Assembly (NCBI GenBank): GCA_013697915.1
Contig: JACCVY010000062.1
Span: forward strand, 1-35,925
Reading direction: 5' to 3'
DNA length: 35,925 bases
Source: Blastocatellia bacterium
Lineage (GTDB): Bacteria > Acidobacteriota > Blastocatellia > Pyrinomonadales > Pyrinomonadaceae
Below, piece by piece: positions 16,754 through 24,841 of the stretch. Positions within the stretch are counted from its first letter, which is position 1. Each line of letters begins with the position of its first letter. The notes beneath the pieces are model-generated. The model was not told where the DNA came from. It saw only the letters and a program-made list of their open reading frames with translations, and did no database searches. The position numbers and the translations under genes are program-made.

Positions 16754-16865
16754 GTGAATAGTAAATGGTGAATGGTAAATAGTAAAAGCCCGGGCTTACA
16801 ATCAAGTAGTAATTAGCTGATCACCATTTACTATTCACCAACTATTCACCATTTACCATTTACTA
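16754..16865. repeat. Heptad repeat palindrome (GTAAATG/GTGAATA type)
   Basis: Five heptads at 16754-16788 (GTGAATA, GTAAATG, GTGAATG, GTAAATA, GTAAAAG) are followed by a complementary arm at 16822-16865 made of CATTTAC and TATTCAC units. It fills the spacer upstream of glyS and ends beside a terminator. Confidence 0.9.
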
Positions 16866-16866
16866 G

Positions 16867-16894
16867 AAAAAAAAGGAGCGCTCACCAGCGCTCC
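16867..16894 (-). terminator. Intrinsic terminator for the small membrane protein gene
   Basis: Perfect stem GGAGCGCT/AGCGCTCC (16875-16882 and 16887-16894) with a CACC loop; on the minus strand it is followed by eight Ts (16867-16874). Confidence 0.92.
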
Positions 16895-16929
16895 CTTCTC
16901 CAATCCAAACTCAAACGAAGTGAACGAAC

Positions 16930-17130
16930 TTATCTGCTCGGCGCCGGCGCCGCGGGCGCTGCGGGCGCGGGCGCCGCGGGCGCTTGTACGTTGACGTTAA
17001 TCTTCTGCGTGCCCCCGCCTCCGAACAAACGACCTCGGAAAGCAAACAAAACAACCACCACGATGATCACAAAGATCACCAGAACCGCGACGACGCCTGC
17101 GCTGCCGCCACCATCACCATTGTCACCCAT
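16930..17130 (-). CDS. Small single-pass membrane protein with Ala/Pro tail
   Basis: A 66-aa protein with a Gly-rich N-terminus ([11 protein letters not shown]), one strongly hydrophobic helix at about 13-32 made almost only of Val, Ile, Phe and Ala, a short basic and Gly-rich linker, and a tail of Ala-Pro repeats from residue 50. An AGGAGG site 7 nt before the ATG and a perfect terminator after the stop make expression very likely. No family is recognised. The Ala/Pro tail could extend into the periplasm or cytoplasm; the sequence does not tell which. It may be a monocistronic gene, as it has its own terminator and another terminator lies upstream. Confidence 0.8.
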
Positions 17131-17223
17131 GAGCAGCCTCCTGTTGTGAGAGTTAAGGATTCAACTAACAAGGGGGAGGCGCAATGATTACCACAGCTGC
17201 ACTGGCAGGTCAATCATCGCCAC

Positions 17224-17259
17224 AAAAAAAAGGGAGACAAGCCGTTTGACTTGTCTCCC
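17224..17259 (-). terminator. Intrinsic terminator for the PEP-CTERM/OmpA-like operon
   Basis: Stem GGGAGACAAG/CTTGTCTCCC (17232-17241 and 17250-17259) with an 8-nt loop; on the minus strand a run of Ts corresponds to the A-run at 17224-17231. Confidence 0.9.
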
Positions 17260-17305
17260 ACTTTATCACTGGTGGACCAGATGGACCGGGTTGTTATTTG
17301 GTTAG

Positions 17306-18358
17306 TTAACGACGGCCTCGTCGACGCGGCGCCCGGCGCCGTGGCGATGCAGCGGCCGCCGCGGCCGGTCTGACGTCGCCCGCCTGGACCGTTGGTGTAG
17401 GTTGTGGCGGTGTCGCCCCCCGCGGAACGATCCACAACTCGACGCAGTCTTCTTCGCGGAATCCACCGTTGACAACTACGATTCGAGATTGATCGATTCC
17501 TCGTTGCGCCACCAGGTAATCGTGAGCGCGTCCGCCAAGCAAATCTGCCTGACCTATGCGACTCGATCTACCACCGTACGCTATGACGTAGGTTGTGGTC
17601 GACGGATCGTTTTGCAAGTCAACTGCCAGATTGTCGAGACGAGCCTTTTGATCGTCAAACGAGCAACTGCAGCAGACATCAAATTGCCGTGAAGGATTTT
17701 CGCGTGGCGGCGTGGGCGGCACAAAGGTCGTCGCCTGCGTCGTTTGGCGGCAGGCAGAATCGCCCGAGCCGTCATCCACTACCAGTATCGCGGTAATCTT
17801 TTGTCCCGCCAGGCCGGTCGAATCCACTGTGATCGTAGGCGTGCCCAAGCCTGAAAGAATCTTGGCGTTGGCAGGACTGACGGTCCAGGTGTAGTTCAGT
17901 GCTGAGGTGCCCGTGTAGGCCACGTCGGCGGTATAGGTAATTATTTCGCCTTCGTTGACCTGCGCCGGAGCTGAGAGGTTCACAGGATATGGGCAAGGAG
18001 ACGTCATTGGCGGCGCCGGCTTGTAATTGAGCGCGACGCATTTGATGCGGCCGGCTTCGAGATCGATCTCGCGGGTCCAATGCTGACCGCCGGGCAAAGT
18101 GATCACAATCGTGTGCACGCCTGGGTCGCGATCGAAAGCGCGATAATCGGTAGATGTTTGACCCTCAGGACGGCCGTCAATTTCGATCGGCAATCCACCC
18201 GGGGTGCTTAGAATCTTTATCGTTCCATACTTCGCCAGCCGTCGCTTTTTGGCGTAGGCGGTGGAAGCCGGATGGACCATGCAAAAACTGACAGCCAGTA
18301 ACGCTGCGAAAGCGAACTTACCGTAGTTGCGATTCTTGCGAAGGATTTGTCTAAACAT
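17306..18358 (-). CDS. Secreted PEGA / PKD-like / OmpA-like protein
   Basis: A 350-aa exported protein. Residues 1-36 form a signal peptide ending Ala-Tyr-Ala. A PEGA-like domain follows (about 44-95, IKILSTPGGLPIEIDGRPEG and HTIVITLPGG), then a PKD/Ig-like domain (about 125-205, VNEGEIITYTADV, LNYTWTVSPANA), then an OmpA-like domain (about 240-320, LDNLAVDLQNDP, YGGRSSRIGQADLLGGRAHDYL, ELWIVPRG). OmpA-like folds bind peptidoglycan, so the protein may sit at the outer membrane or cell wall, though the usual Asp/Arg pair is only partly recognisable. The tail is Pro/Ala then Arg-rich, an odd ending. A GGAGGAGG site lies 11 nt before the ATG. The PEP-CTERM gene ends 5 bp upstream, so they form an operon. 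Confidence 0.8.
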   Translation of the reverse strand: MFRQILRKNRNYGKFAFAALLAVSFCMVHPASTAYAKKRRLAKYGTIKILSTPGGLPIEIDGRPEGQTSTDYRAFDRDPGVHTIVITLPGGQHWTREIDLEAGRIKCVALNYKPAPPMTSPCPYPVNLSAPAQVNEGEIITYTADVAYTGTSALNYTWTVSPANAKILSGLGTPTITVDSTGLAGQKITAILVVDDGSGDSACRQTTQATTFVPPTPPRENPSRQFDVCCSCSFDDQKARLDNLAVDLQNDPSTTTYVIAYGGRSSRIGQADLLGGRAHDYLVAQRGIDQSRIVVVNGGFREEDCVELWIVPRGATPPQPTPTVQAGDVRPAAAAAASPRRRAPRRRGRR

Positions 18359-18363
18359 TGTGA

Positions 18364-19011
18364 TTAGGCCTCCTCCGCATTCTGGATTTGCGCTGTCAAC
18401 TTGCCTCGAGCATAACGCCGGCGCAATCCCGCTCCGAAAGCTGCCAGGCCTGAGCCAAACAACAAGAGCGACGCGGGCTCGGGAACTTCAGGCGTTGGTG
18501 GCGGCGTAGTTGGCGGAGTCGGCGTTTCGCAACGGTCGCAGCCATGAATGAAGAAGAACGGAATCGCAGCCAGGAACAGCAAAGGCCACTTAGGGAAGCC
18601 GCCGCCTGGCACAGTGATCTCGCCACAGTCGCATATCGTTCCTTCCACGTCGCCCTGATCGACGACTTCAATACCAGCTTGTGGCTCGGCGCTGACGGCA
18701 ACGCCCGCGAGCAATGTGTCCGCGGTGTTGGCTGTGGCAGCCTCGCCGGTGGTGTTGTCGGGAACGACATCTACGCCAGCGGCAGTTGACTGCTGTGTAG
18801 TGGATGTAACCGGTGAAGCGCCGTCGCCCTCAGCCACGAGCGTGCTAGTGTTTTGTGAGACGGTGCGGAGCCGAAGCTCTGGAGGATTTTGGTAACCGCC
18901 AATCACCTGAATCACCTGGCTGATTGCTACGGGCGCCGCATGTGAGGGAGCGCCGCTCAAAAGCAGGAGACTAAGTGTCGCGGCAATTGGACGAAGGGCT
19001 CGGCTCATCAT
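18364..19011 (-). CDS. PEP-CTERM sorting domain protein
   Basis: A 215-aa surface protein. An N-terminal signal peptide (about 1-23, ending His-Ala-Ala) precedes a Thr/Ser/Ala-rich low-complexity region, then a hydrophobic segment (WPLLFLAAIPFFFIHG, about 145-160), a Cys pair in CDRCETP, a Pro/Thr linker and a PEP-CTERM signal: VPEPASLLLFGSGLAAFG followed by LRRRYARG. That signal is recognised and processed by an exosortase, which is not encoded in this window. The tail after the Arg cluster is longer than usual. ATGs at 19011 and 19008 follow a GAGGAGGGA site at about 12 nt. The frame is open further upstream to 19236, but that part lacks a ribosome binding site and would bury the signal peptide. 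It is the first gene of a two-gene operon. Confidence 0.82.
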   Translation of the reverse strand: MMSRALRPIAATLSLLLLSGAPSHAAPVAISQVIQVIGGYQNPPELRLRTVSQNTSTLVAEGDGASPVTSTTQQSTAAGVDVVPDNTTGEAATANTADTLLAGVAVSAEPQAGIEVVDQGDVEGTICDCGEITVPGGGFPKWPLLFLAAIPFFFIHGCDRCETPTPPTTPPPTPEVPEPASLLLFGSGLAAFGAGLRRRYARGKLTAQIQNAEEA

Positions 19012-19214
19012 CGGTTGAAAGTCCCTCCTCGGATCTTCCCTTCTCTTAAAGGGAAACGATATACAACGTTTAACTATGAACTTCTGAAGCGAAAGCGCCT
19101 GTTTCATCGAGTTCTGCTTGAATAACGCAAAGTGCTTTCGCTGGTTTGATAGGAAAAGATGCCTAATACAAAAGGGATTCCATCTTCGGTGAGGCTTTTG
19201 ATGGCGCCTAACTC

Positions 19215-19248
19215 GAATAAAAAAAGAGGTTTGCATGACGCAAACCTC
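19215..19248 (-). terminator. Intrinsic terminator downstream of pnp
   Basis: Perfect stem GAGGTTTGC/GCAAACCTC (19226-19234 and 19240-19248) with a 5-nt loop; on the minus strand it is followed by a T-run corresponding to the A-rich 19215-19225. Confidence 0.9.
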
Positions 19249-19265
19249 CTTCGTGCTCTAATCAG

Positions 19266-19293
19266 AAATCTGAGATTTGAGATCTGAGATCTC
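19266..19293. repeat. Short heptad repeat array (AGATCTG type)
   Basis: Four tandem heptads: AAATCTG, AGATTTG, AGATCTG, AGATCTC. Because AGATCT is itself self-complementary, the array folds on itself rather than having a separate second arm. Confidence 0.75.
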
Positions 19294-19386
19294 AGGAAAA
19301 CTGATGCCTCCGGTCGACGATTATCGCAGGCCGGGGACTTGGTGAATTCGAACCCGCTGGGCGGATTGCAAATGAAATTCAGCTCC

Positions 19387-21525
19387 CTAGTCGGGCTCGC
19401 CGGCACTGGCCGCTTCCGCCTTTTTGCCTTCGTCGCGCAAGACGGCTTTCCGGGAAAGCTTGATCTTATTCCCTTCCTTGCCAATGCATTTGACGAGAAT
19501 CTGCTGACCTTCTTTTAGCTCGTCACGCACGTCCTTGACGCGCCGGTCGGCAATTTCGGAAATGTGCAGCAATCCGTCCGTTCCCGGAAAGATTTCCACG
19601 AACGCGCCAAAGTCGACGATTCGTGAAACAGTGCCCATATATGTTTGCCCAATCTCAGCTTCCGCCGTGATGCCGCGAATGCGGGCAACCGCGGCTTCAG
19701 CCGCCGAGCTGCTCGCCGTTGCGATCGAGATGGTGCCGTCATCCGAAACATCGATCTTCGCGCCGGTTTCTTCCACCAGCGATCTAATCATCTTGCCGCC
19801 TGGTCCAATGACGTCGCGGATCTTATCGGGATTGATTTTGATCTGGATGATTCGCGGGGCATGCGCTGAGATGTCTTCGCGCGATGTCGCCAACGCCTGT
19901 TCCATTACGCTGAGAATATGCAAACGTCCCTTCTTTGCCTGCTCCAGGGCCTCGGCCATGATCTGCGAGTTAATGCCGCCGATCTTGATGTCCATCTGCA
20001 AGGCAGTGATACCTTCGTGCGTGCCGGTGACTTTGAAATCCATGTCGCCGTAGTGGTCCTCGGCGCCAGCGATGTCAGACAAGATCGCGTACTTGTTTCC
20101 TTCCATCACCAGGCCCATGGCCACGCCCGCGACTGGCGCCTTCAAAGGAACGCCCGCATCCATCAGCGAAAGTATGCCGCCGCAAACGCTGGCCATTGAC
20201 GACGAACCGTTTGATTCGGTGATGTCCGAAACGATGCGAATCGTGTAAGGAAAAACTGATTCATCCGGCAGCACTGCTTCAATCGCTCGGCGCGCGAGTG
20301 CGCCGTGACCAATCTCACGCCGGCTGGAGGAACCAAAGCGGCCAACTTCACCAACTGAGTAGTGCGGGAAGTTGTAATGCAGCAGGAAGCGGCGTTTAAC
20401 TTCGCCCTTTTCCAGGTCGTCCATGAACTGCTCATCTTCCTTGGTACCCAGTGTGGTCGTTACCAGCGCCTGCGTTTCACCTCGGGTAAATAAAGCCGAC
20501 CCGTGAACGCGCGGCAACCAACCAACTTCGCAACTTATCGGACGAATTTCCGAGAAGCGGCGGCCATCGGGACGGCGTCGCTTGTCGAGAATGTCATCGC
20601 GAAAAATCTTTTCCTTCAGATGATCGAAAATCTTCTTCGCCATCTGTCTCTGCTCGAGTTGATCTTCAGGATAGGATTCGACCACTTCCTTCTTAAGTCC
20701 ATCGACTGCCGCATAGCTGTCGCGTTTTTCCTGGCTGGTTGTATCCAGGGCGACGCGCAGTCGATCTGCATAGTTTCGTTCAATCTCGCCCAACATTTCT
20801 TCGTTAAGCTGAGGTGCGACAACTTCGCGCTTCTGCACGTCCAGCGCTTTGTACAACTCCCTCTGCCAGCGGCACAGGCGATTGATTTCCTTATGCGCAA
20901 GCATCAGCGCCTCAACCATGATTTCTTCGGAAACTTCGTTAGCGCCGGCTTCGACCATCACGATGGCTTCTTCTGTTCCCGCCACAATCAGGTTTAGACG
21001 CGATTCGCGCACTTCGTCGTACGTCGGATTAACAATGTAACGGCCTTCAATCAGGCCGATGCGTACACCCGCGATCGGATTGAGGAAAGGAATATCGGAA
21101 AGGTACAGCGCGCAGGAGGCGCCGGTGATTGCAATCACGTCCGGATTGTTATCAGGGTCCGCCGAAATGACGCTGGCGATAACCTGCGTTTCGTTGCGAT
21201 AACCTTCGGCGAACAACGGCCGGCAGGGACGATCGATCAACCGGCTGGTCAGCGTTTCTTTTTCGGTAGGCCGACCTTCGCGACGGAAGTAGTTTCCGGG
21301 AATGCGCCCGGCTGCATAGTTTGCTTCACGGTATTCAACCGTCAACGGGAAAAAATCAATTCCCTCGCGCGTGGTTTGCGCGCCGACCGCGGCCACCAGC
21401 AGCATCGTGTCACCGTATTGGATAACAACAGAACCATCCGCCTGCTTTGCGACGCGGCCGGTCTCGACCGTCAAATCCTTGTCGCCTAGTTTTATGGACT
21501 CTTTGAGATATTTCTTAACTGGCAT
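19387..21525 (-). CDS. pnp: Polyribonucleotide nucleotidyltransferase (PNPase)
   Basis: PNPase (EC 2.7.7.8), the phosphorolytic 3'-5' exoribonuclease of RNA turnover and degradosome complexes, 712 aa, standard length. Two RNase PH-like core domains flank an all-helical domain; the second core has GETQALVTTTLGT and the active-site region with DAGVPLKAPVAG and MDFKVTGT. A KH domain (about 550-610, with IGPGGKMIR) and an S1 domain (about 620-690, GTVSRIVDFGAFVEI) follow. The start is decided by GAAGGAGA 8 nt before the ATG at 21525; the TTG at 21546 is upstream of that site. rpsO lies directly upstream on the same strand, the order seen in many bacteria, and the leader contains hairpins. Confidence 0.96.
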   Translation of the reverse strand: MPVKKYLKESIKLGDKDLTVETGRVAKQADGSVVIQYGDTMLLVAAVGAQTTREGIDFFPLTVEYREANYAAGRIPGNYFRREGRPTEKETLTSRLIDRPCRPLFAEGYRNETQVIASVISADPDNNPDVIAITGASCALYLSDIPFLNPIAGVRIGLIEGRYIVNPTYDEVRESRLNLIVAGTEEAIVMVEAGANEVSEEIMVEALMLAHKEINRLCRWQRELYKALDVQKREVVAPQLNEEMLGEIERNYADRLRVALDTTSQEKRDSYAAVDGLKKEVVESYPEDQLEQRQMAKKIFDHLKEKIFRDDILDKRRRPDGRRFSEIRPISCEVGWLPRVHGSALFTRGETQALVTTTLGTKEDEQFMDDLEKGEVKRRFLLHYNFPHYSVGEVGRFGSSSRREIGHGALARRAIEAVLPDESVFPYTIRIVSDITESNGSSSMASVCGGILSLMDAGVPLKAPVAGVAMGLVMEGNKYAILSDIAGAEDHYGDMDFKVTGTHEGITALQMDIKIGGINSQIMAEALEQAKKGRLHILSVMEQALATSREDISAHAPRIIQIKINPDKIRDVIGPGGKMIRSLVEETGAKIDVSDDGTISIATASSSAAEAAVARIRGITAEAEIGQTYMGTVSRIVDFGAFVEIFPGTDGLLHISEIADRRVKDVRDELKEGQQILVKCIGKEGNKIKLSRKAVLRDEGKKAEAASAGEPD

Positions 21526-21548
21526 TTTCTTGTCTCCTTCAGACAATG

Positions 21549-21567
21549 GCCTGAAACCTGTTCAGGC
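21549..21567 (-). promoter_or_regulatory. Hairpin in the pnp leader
   Basis: GCCTGAA (21549-21555) and TTCAGGC (21561-21567) form a 7-bp stem with a 5-nt loop just upstream of the pnp ribosome binding site. Since PNPase autoregulates through its leader in enterobacteria, a regulatory or processing role is possible; this is inference from position. Confidence 0.45.
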
Positions 21568-21670
21568 ACGCGAGCGTCCCGGTTTGTAATTTGGGCGCCT
21601 CGCGATTTGCAATTTAGTTTTTCAGTTTGACCCGTGCGACGTGACGCGTTGAGAATGTGAACGCATAAAT

Positions 21671-21712
21671 AAAGGCGGCACGAGCCCGGATACCGTGACT
21701 CAGCCGCCTTTT
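21671..21712 (-). terminator. Hairpin between rpsO and pnp (terminator or processing site)
   Basis: AAAGGCGGC (21671-21679) pairs with GCCGCCTTT (21703-21711) around a 23-nt loop, extended outward by ACGCA/TGCGT. It has T-rich flanks on both strands, so it may partly terminate rpsO transcripts or, as in E. coli, be cleaved before pnp translation. The rest of the 330-bp rpsO-pnp spacer shows nothing else. Confidence 0.6.
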
Positions 21713-21855
21713 GTGCGTTACGCTAAGGCCGAACGCGTCCGCCTGCCTGGGAGTTTCGCCGTCACGTTCGGCACCTTTGGCAAGCTCTTCGATAGACGCG
21801 GGCTTTCGAAAATACGAGATCCGAAGTGACCTCGTTACTCTGGTTGAATTCCTTA

Positions 21856-22125
21856 TTAACGACGCAATCCCAGACGATTCACTACCTCATGATAGCGTTC
21901 AATATCTGTGCGCTTTAAATAATCCAGCAAACTTCTGCGCTGCGAGACCATCTTAAGCAGGCCGCGCCGCGAGTGGTTGTCTTTCTTATGGATTTTGAAA
22001 TGCTCGGTAAGCTCGTTGATTCTTTTGCTGAGTAAAGCCACCTGAACCTGAGGCGAGCCAGTATCCGCATCGTGGCTGCGGAAATCGCTGAGAATCTGTT
22101 CTTTCGTTTCTTTTGCTAATCCCAC
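21856..22125 (-). CDS. rpsO: 30S ribosomal protein S15
   Basis: Ribosomal protein uS15, 89 aa, a primary 16S rRNA binding protein of the central domain of the small subunit. The full family signature is visible: the [15 protein letters not shown] loop-helix (about 22-36), [19 protein letters not shown] (about 45-64, with the SRRGL RNA contact) and [13 protein letters not shown]. The gene starts with GTG at 22125, with a GGGAGGATC element about 12 nt upstream. It is followed by pnp on the same strand after a hairpin-containing spacer of 330 bp. Confidence 0.96.
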   Translation of the reverse strand: MGLAKETKEQILSDFRSHDADTGSPQVQVALLSKRINELTEHFKIHKKDNHSRRGLLKMVSQRRSLLDYLKRTDIERYHEVVNRLGLRR

Positions 22126-22504
22126 TACTTAAAATGATCCTCCCAGACAGCAGTAAAATCCGTCTTCAGACAGTACCGCTAAGATTATGTGTCGGAGTAA
22201 GTTAGCACGCGCGCTGCGCGAGTGTCCAGCGGGGGCCACTTGGAGGTAGCGAGGGGCCTTCTTGGCGCTGCTTTGCGGACTTCTTCGCAGTCTTTGCGGT
22301 TTAAAACAAAACAAAATGAACGCAAAGGTCGCAGATAGTCGGAAAGTTTCGTAATGGTTTGCGCAATGGTGGAGTCCTAGATTGAACGATTTGGACGACG
22401 GCTCTTAGCGCCAAAGGCGCGAAATGCAAAAGCCTGGGGGATCGCCCCAGGGAAATGCTGCTCGATTCGAGTTCTGCCGGCTCTCTGCTACCATCGGCAA
22501 ACTC
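22126..22504. other. Divergent spacer between rpsO and ndh
   Basis: About 380 bp without a supported gene. It must hold the rpsO-pnp promoter (minus) and the ndh promoter (plus); no element was convincing. The only clear structure is the double hairpin at 22408-22451. Confidence 0.5.
22408..22451. repeat. Tandem double-hairpin element
   Basis: Two perfect hairpins stand 12 bp apart: GCGCC-AAA-GGCGC (22408-22420) and CCTGGGG-GATCG-CCCCAGG (22433-22451). They lie about 55 bp before the ndh start. The tight pair of GC-rich hairpins without a T-run resembles an intergenic repeat unit rather than a terminator. Confidence 0.6.
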
Positions 22505-23746
22505 ATGGCAAATGAAAAGAAACGGATAGTCATTGTCGGTGGCGGCTTTGGCGGATTGTTTACGGCGCTTGATCTCAGCGGCGCGGGCGATGTCACGCTC
22601 ATCAGCGACGAGGATCATTTCCTGTTCGCGCCGATGCTTTATGAATACCTGAGTGGCGAAGTCGAGGCCTGGCATATCGCGCCGCGCTACGATGAGCTGC
22701 TCGGTGAAAGCGTAAATCTGGTGCAGGACAAAGTCGCGGGCATCGACCTGGAAAAGCGTTTAGTGACGTTCGAAAACGGCCGCGAGCCATTGACCTACGA
22801 CGTGCTAGTGCTTGCCGTTGGCGGCGTGACAAACTTTGCCGGCGTTGAAGGCGCGGCGCAGTTTTCACTTCCCTTCCGCAAGATTGCGCATGCCGATGCC
22901 CTGCGGCAGCGGATGGTCAAAGCGCTTGACGCGGTGCCGCCTGATTTGCCACCTCAGGATGTTCGCAGCGCGTTGACGTTTGCGGTCGTAGGTGCCGGCG
23001 CCAGCGGCGCTGAGCTTTCGACAAAGATGGCCGACCTGCTCCGCGATGCTTTCGAGCGCCGCGCCTTGCACGGCGAGCCGCGCATTCTCTTGATAGAGAT
23101 GGGCGACAAAGTTGTCCCCGGCATGGGTGAAGAGATTCGCGCCTTCGTCGAAAACGCATTGCAGGAGTCGCGCGTTGAGCTACACACGCTGACGCGAGTG
23201 ATGCGCGTCACCAAAAACAGCGTCACGGTCGAGCACAATGGCGCGCAGACAGAAATCAAGACCGCGGGAGTGGTTTGGACGGGCGGCGTGCTGATGAATC
23301 CGTTGATACAAAGCCTGAAGGCCGATAAAACCGAACGCGGTTTGTTACGCGTCAACCCGACGCTCCAGCTTATGGGCCATGACAATGTGTTCGCGCTCGG
23401 TGACATTGCATTTTTTCCCGACGCAACGCCGACACTCGCGGGTACGGCGCAACTTGCTTTGCAAGAGGCTCGTCTCGCCGCGCGCAATGTGAAATCATTC
23501 ATTGCCGGCGAGCCACTTCGTACAAAACATTTTGAGGAGCTTGGCGAAGCCGTCAGCCTCGGAACCGACCGGGCCGCAGTCCTGGCAGGCGGTAAAGTTT
23601 TCGGTGGGCCACTGGCGCGGCAAGCGCGCTTTGCCATGTACACGGCCCGTCTACCAACCTGGCACCATCGGCTGCGGGTCGGCGCCAGTTGGTTCCTCGG
23701 GGGCACAACGCCGCGGCCTCTGTTGCCGTTGGGTATCCAGAGGTAG
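22505..23746 (+). CDS. ndh: Type II NADH dehydrogenase (NDH-2 like)
   Basis: An FAD-dependent pyridine nucleotide oxidoreductase of 413 aa, most like non-proton-pumping NADH:quinone oxidoreductase. The N-terminal FAD-binding motif is GGGFGG (12-17), the NAD(P)H-binding motif is VVGAGASGAE (about 160-170), and the second FAD motif is VFALGDIA (about 298-305). The HFLFAPMLYEYLSGE segment matches NDH-2 proteins, as does the C-terminal amphipathic region used for membrane docking (HHRLRVGASWFLGG). The ATG at 22505 gives a normal N-terminus; the open frame upstream to 22424 is only the hairpin element. No strong ribosome binding site is visible. The M23 lipoprotein gene begins 3 bp after the stop and is probably coupled to it. 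Confidence 0.88.
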   Translation: MANEKKRIVIVGGGFGGLFTALDLSGAGDVTLISDEDHFLFAPMLYEYLSGEVEAWHIAPRYDELLGESVNLVQDKVAGIDLEKRLVTFENGREPLTYDVLVLAVGGVTNFAGVEGAAQFSLPFRKIAHADALRQRMVKALDAVPPDLPPQDVRSALTFAVVGAGASGAELSTKMADLLRDAFERRALHGEPRILLIEMGDKVVPGMGEEIRAFVENALQESRVELHTLTRVMRVTKNSVTVEHNGAQTEIKTAGVVWTGGVLMNPLIQSLKADKTERGLLRVNPTLQLMGHDNVFALGDIAFFPDATPTLAGTAQLALQEARLAARNVKSFIAGEPLRTKHFEELGEAVSLGTDRAAVLAGGKVFGGPLARQARFAMYTARLPTWHHRLRVGASWFLGGTTPRPLLPLGIQR

Positions 23747-23749
23747 GTT

Positions 23750-24454
23750 GTGACGGAACGAGCAAGGGCTTTCAAGCGAACTTTTATTTCAACCACCTGC
23801 GCCGCCGCGACTCTTTTCTTTCTCGCGTGCGCGGGCCCTTCCAGCAATAACCAACCGCTAAATCTCAACCGGCACGACATCGCGACGGCATCCCCTACGC
23901 CATCTTTGTCTGCAACTCAAAATCCAGTTGCAGGTCAGTCCCCTTCCGGCCAGCCGGCTGAAACGCCGCCGCCGGAAAACATCGAACCTGCTAACGACAC
24001 AACACTCGTCGGCAGTTACGTTGGCAGATTGAAACTGATCATTCCGGTTGAGGGCGTGCGTCCTGATCAGTTGCAGGACACTTTCATGGATGCGCGCACC
24101 GAAGGCCGGGTTCATGACGCCATTGATATCCCGGCGCCCGCAGGCACTCCGGTACTTGCGGCCGCCGCTGGCGAGATTGCTAAACTTCTTCAGAGCGAGC
24201 GCGGTGGCACTACGATCTATCAATACAGCGCTGACAAAAAATTGGTTTACTACTACGCTCATCTACAACGTTACGCCGACGGCCTGGCGCCCGGAAAACT
24301 TGTGCGCCAGGGCGAAGTCATTGCCTTCGTCGGCGACACGGGAAATGCCGGCGCCGGAAACTACCACCTGCACTTTTCCATTTCGGTAATTCCCAACCCC
24401 ACGCGCTATTGGGAAGGCACGAACATTAATCCCTATCCGCTGCTACGACATTAG
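23750..24454 (+). CDS. M23 family metallopeptidase lipoprotein
   Basis: A 234-aa envelope lipoprotein with a LytM/M23 peptidase domain that would cut peptidoglycan cross-links. The signal peptide ends in a lipobox, FLAC, with lipidated Cys27. A long Ser/Thr/Pro linker (28-85) precedes the catalytic domain. Zn ligands are His122 and Asp126 in RVHDAIDIPAPAGTPV, His208 in NYHLHF, with catalytic His171 in YYYAHLQRY, so the active site seems complete. The start is GTG at 23750, 3 bp after the ndh stop, with an AGAGGTAGG element upstream overlapping the ndh end. It may act as hydrolase or amidase activator, but the intact ligands favour an enzyme. Confidence 0.88.
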   Translation: MTERARAFKRTFISTTCAAATLFFLACAGPSSNNQPLNLNRHDIATASPTPSLSATQNPVAGQSPSGQPAETPPPENIEPANDTTLVGSYVGRLKLIIPVEGVRPDQLQDTFMDARTEGRVHDAIDIPAPAGTPVLAAAAGEIAKLLQSERGGTTIYQYSADKKLVYYYAHLQRYADGLAPGKLVRQGEVIAFVGDTGNAGAGNYHLHFSISVIPNPTRYWEGTNINPYPLLRH

Positions 24455-24841
24455 TCCGGCAGTTCATTGTCTCTGCGGCACAATTTCCACGGGCCGACAC
24501 TCGATCCAAAAAGTCTCACAGGTCAGGAAGGGTGGTTTACCCCCACTGCTTGAGTGCCAGTCAATCCGAGCGGGGGCAAGCCGCCCTTCCCAACCCTGAG
24601 CTTTTGCTTCTTGAATGCCTTCACTGTCTGATAAGGAAGTTAGCTAAGACCTTTTTGCCCACCGTTCGTTAATAGTGCAAGCACGGTTGTCGGAGTGTGG
24701 ATTTCAATGCGAACAGAACGTTGATGCCCCTGCGAACTGCGTGGGAACGCCCATTGCTAGTATTTAGCTCGCGCGTGAGTATGGCCATGCTTTACAAACG
24801 CCAGCCACTGGCCAACTCTGAATACAGAAGGAATGAAAAAT
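24455..24841. other. Spacer between M23 and L,D-transpeptidase genes
   Basis: About 390 bp with no supported gene. It contains a REP-like inverted pair at 24515-24600; the following 240 bp carry nothing recognisable except the GAAGGA ribosome binding site at 24827-24832 near the right end. Confidence 0.55.
24515..24600. repeat. Inverted pair of REP-like repeats, back to back
   Basis: Copies at 24515-24550 (reverse) and 24568-24600 (forward) are separated by only 17 bp. Their order is opposite to that of the other two pairs in the window: the GC-rich ends point inward. Confidence 0.82.

Larger units (their letters stand above)
19012..19386. other. Spacer between the PEP-CTERM gene and pnp
   Basis: No gene is supported here. 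It holds the pnp terminator (19215-19248) and a single-arm heptad array (19266-19293). The remaining 200 bp upstream of the PEP-CTERM gene should contain its promoter, but no convincing sigma-70 or sigma-54 element was found. Confidence 0.55.

Noticed and set aside
16754-16865. Could the regular repeats be a CRISPR array?
   Set aside because: The period is 7 bp with no spacers, arms are inverted rather than direct, and there are no cas genes.
19100-19150. Sigma-54 (-24/-12) promoter before the PEP-CTERM gene
   Set aside because: A GCAC...TTTGC stretch resembles it, but the spacing between the GG/GC elements is too short for a sigma-54 site.
19350-19366. A T-arm-like GGTTCGAATTC on the minus strand suggested a tRNA gene
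   Set aside because: The sequence on the two sides of the loop does not pair into a 5-bp T-stem, and no anticodon or acceptor stem can be built around it.
22954-23880. 308-codon open frame opposite ndh and the M23 gene start
   Set aside because: It is antisense to two well-supported genes, rich in Arg, Ser and Pro as expected for a shadow frame, and shows no recognisable domain.
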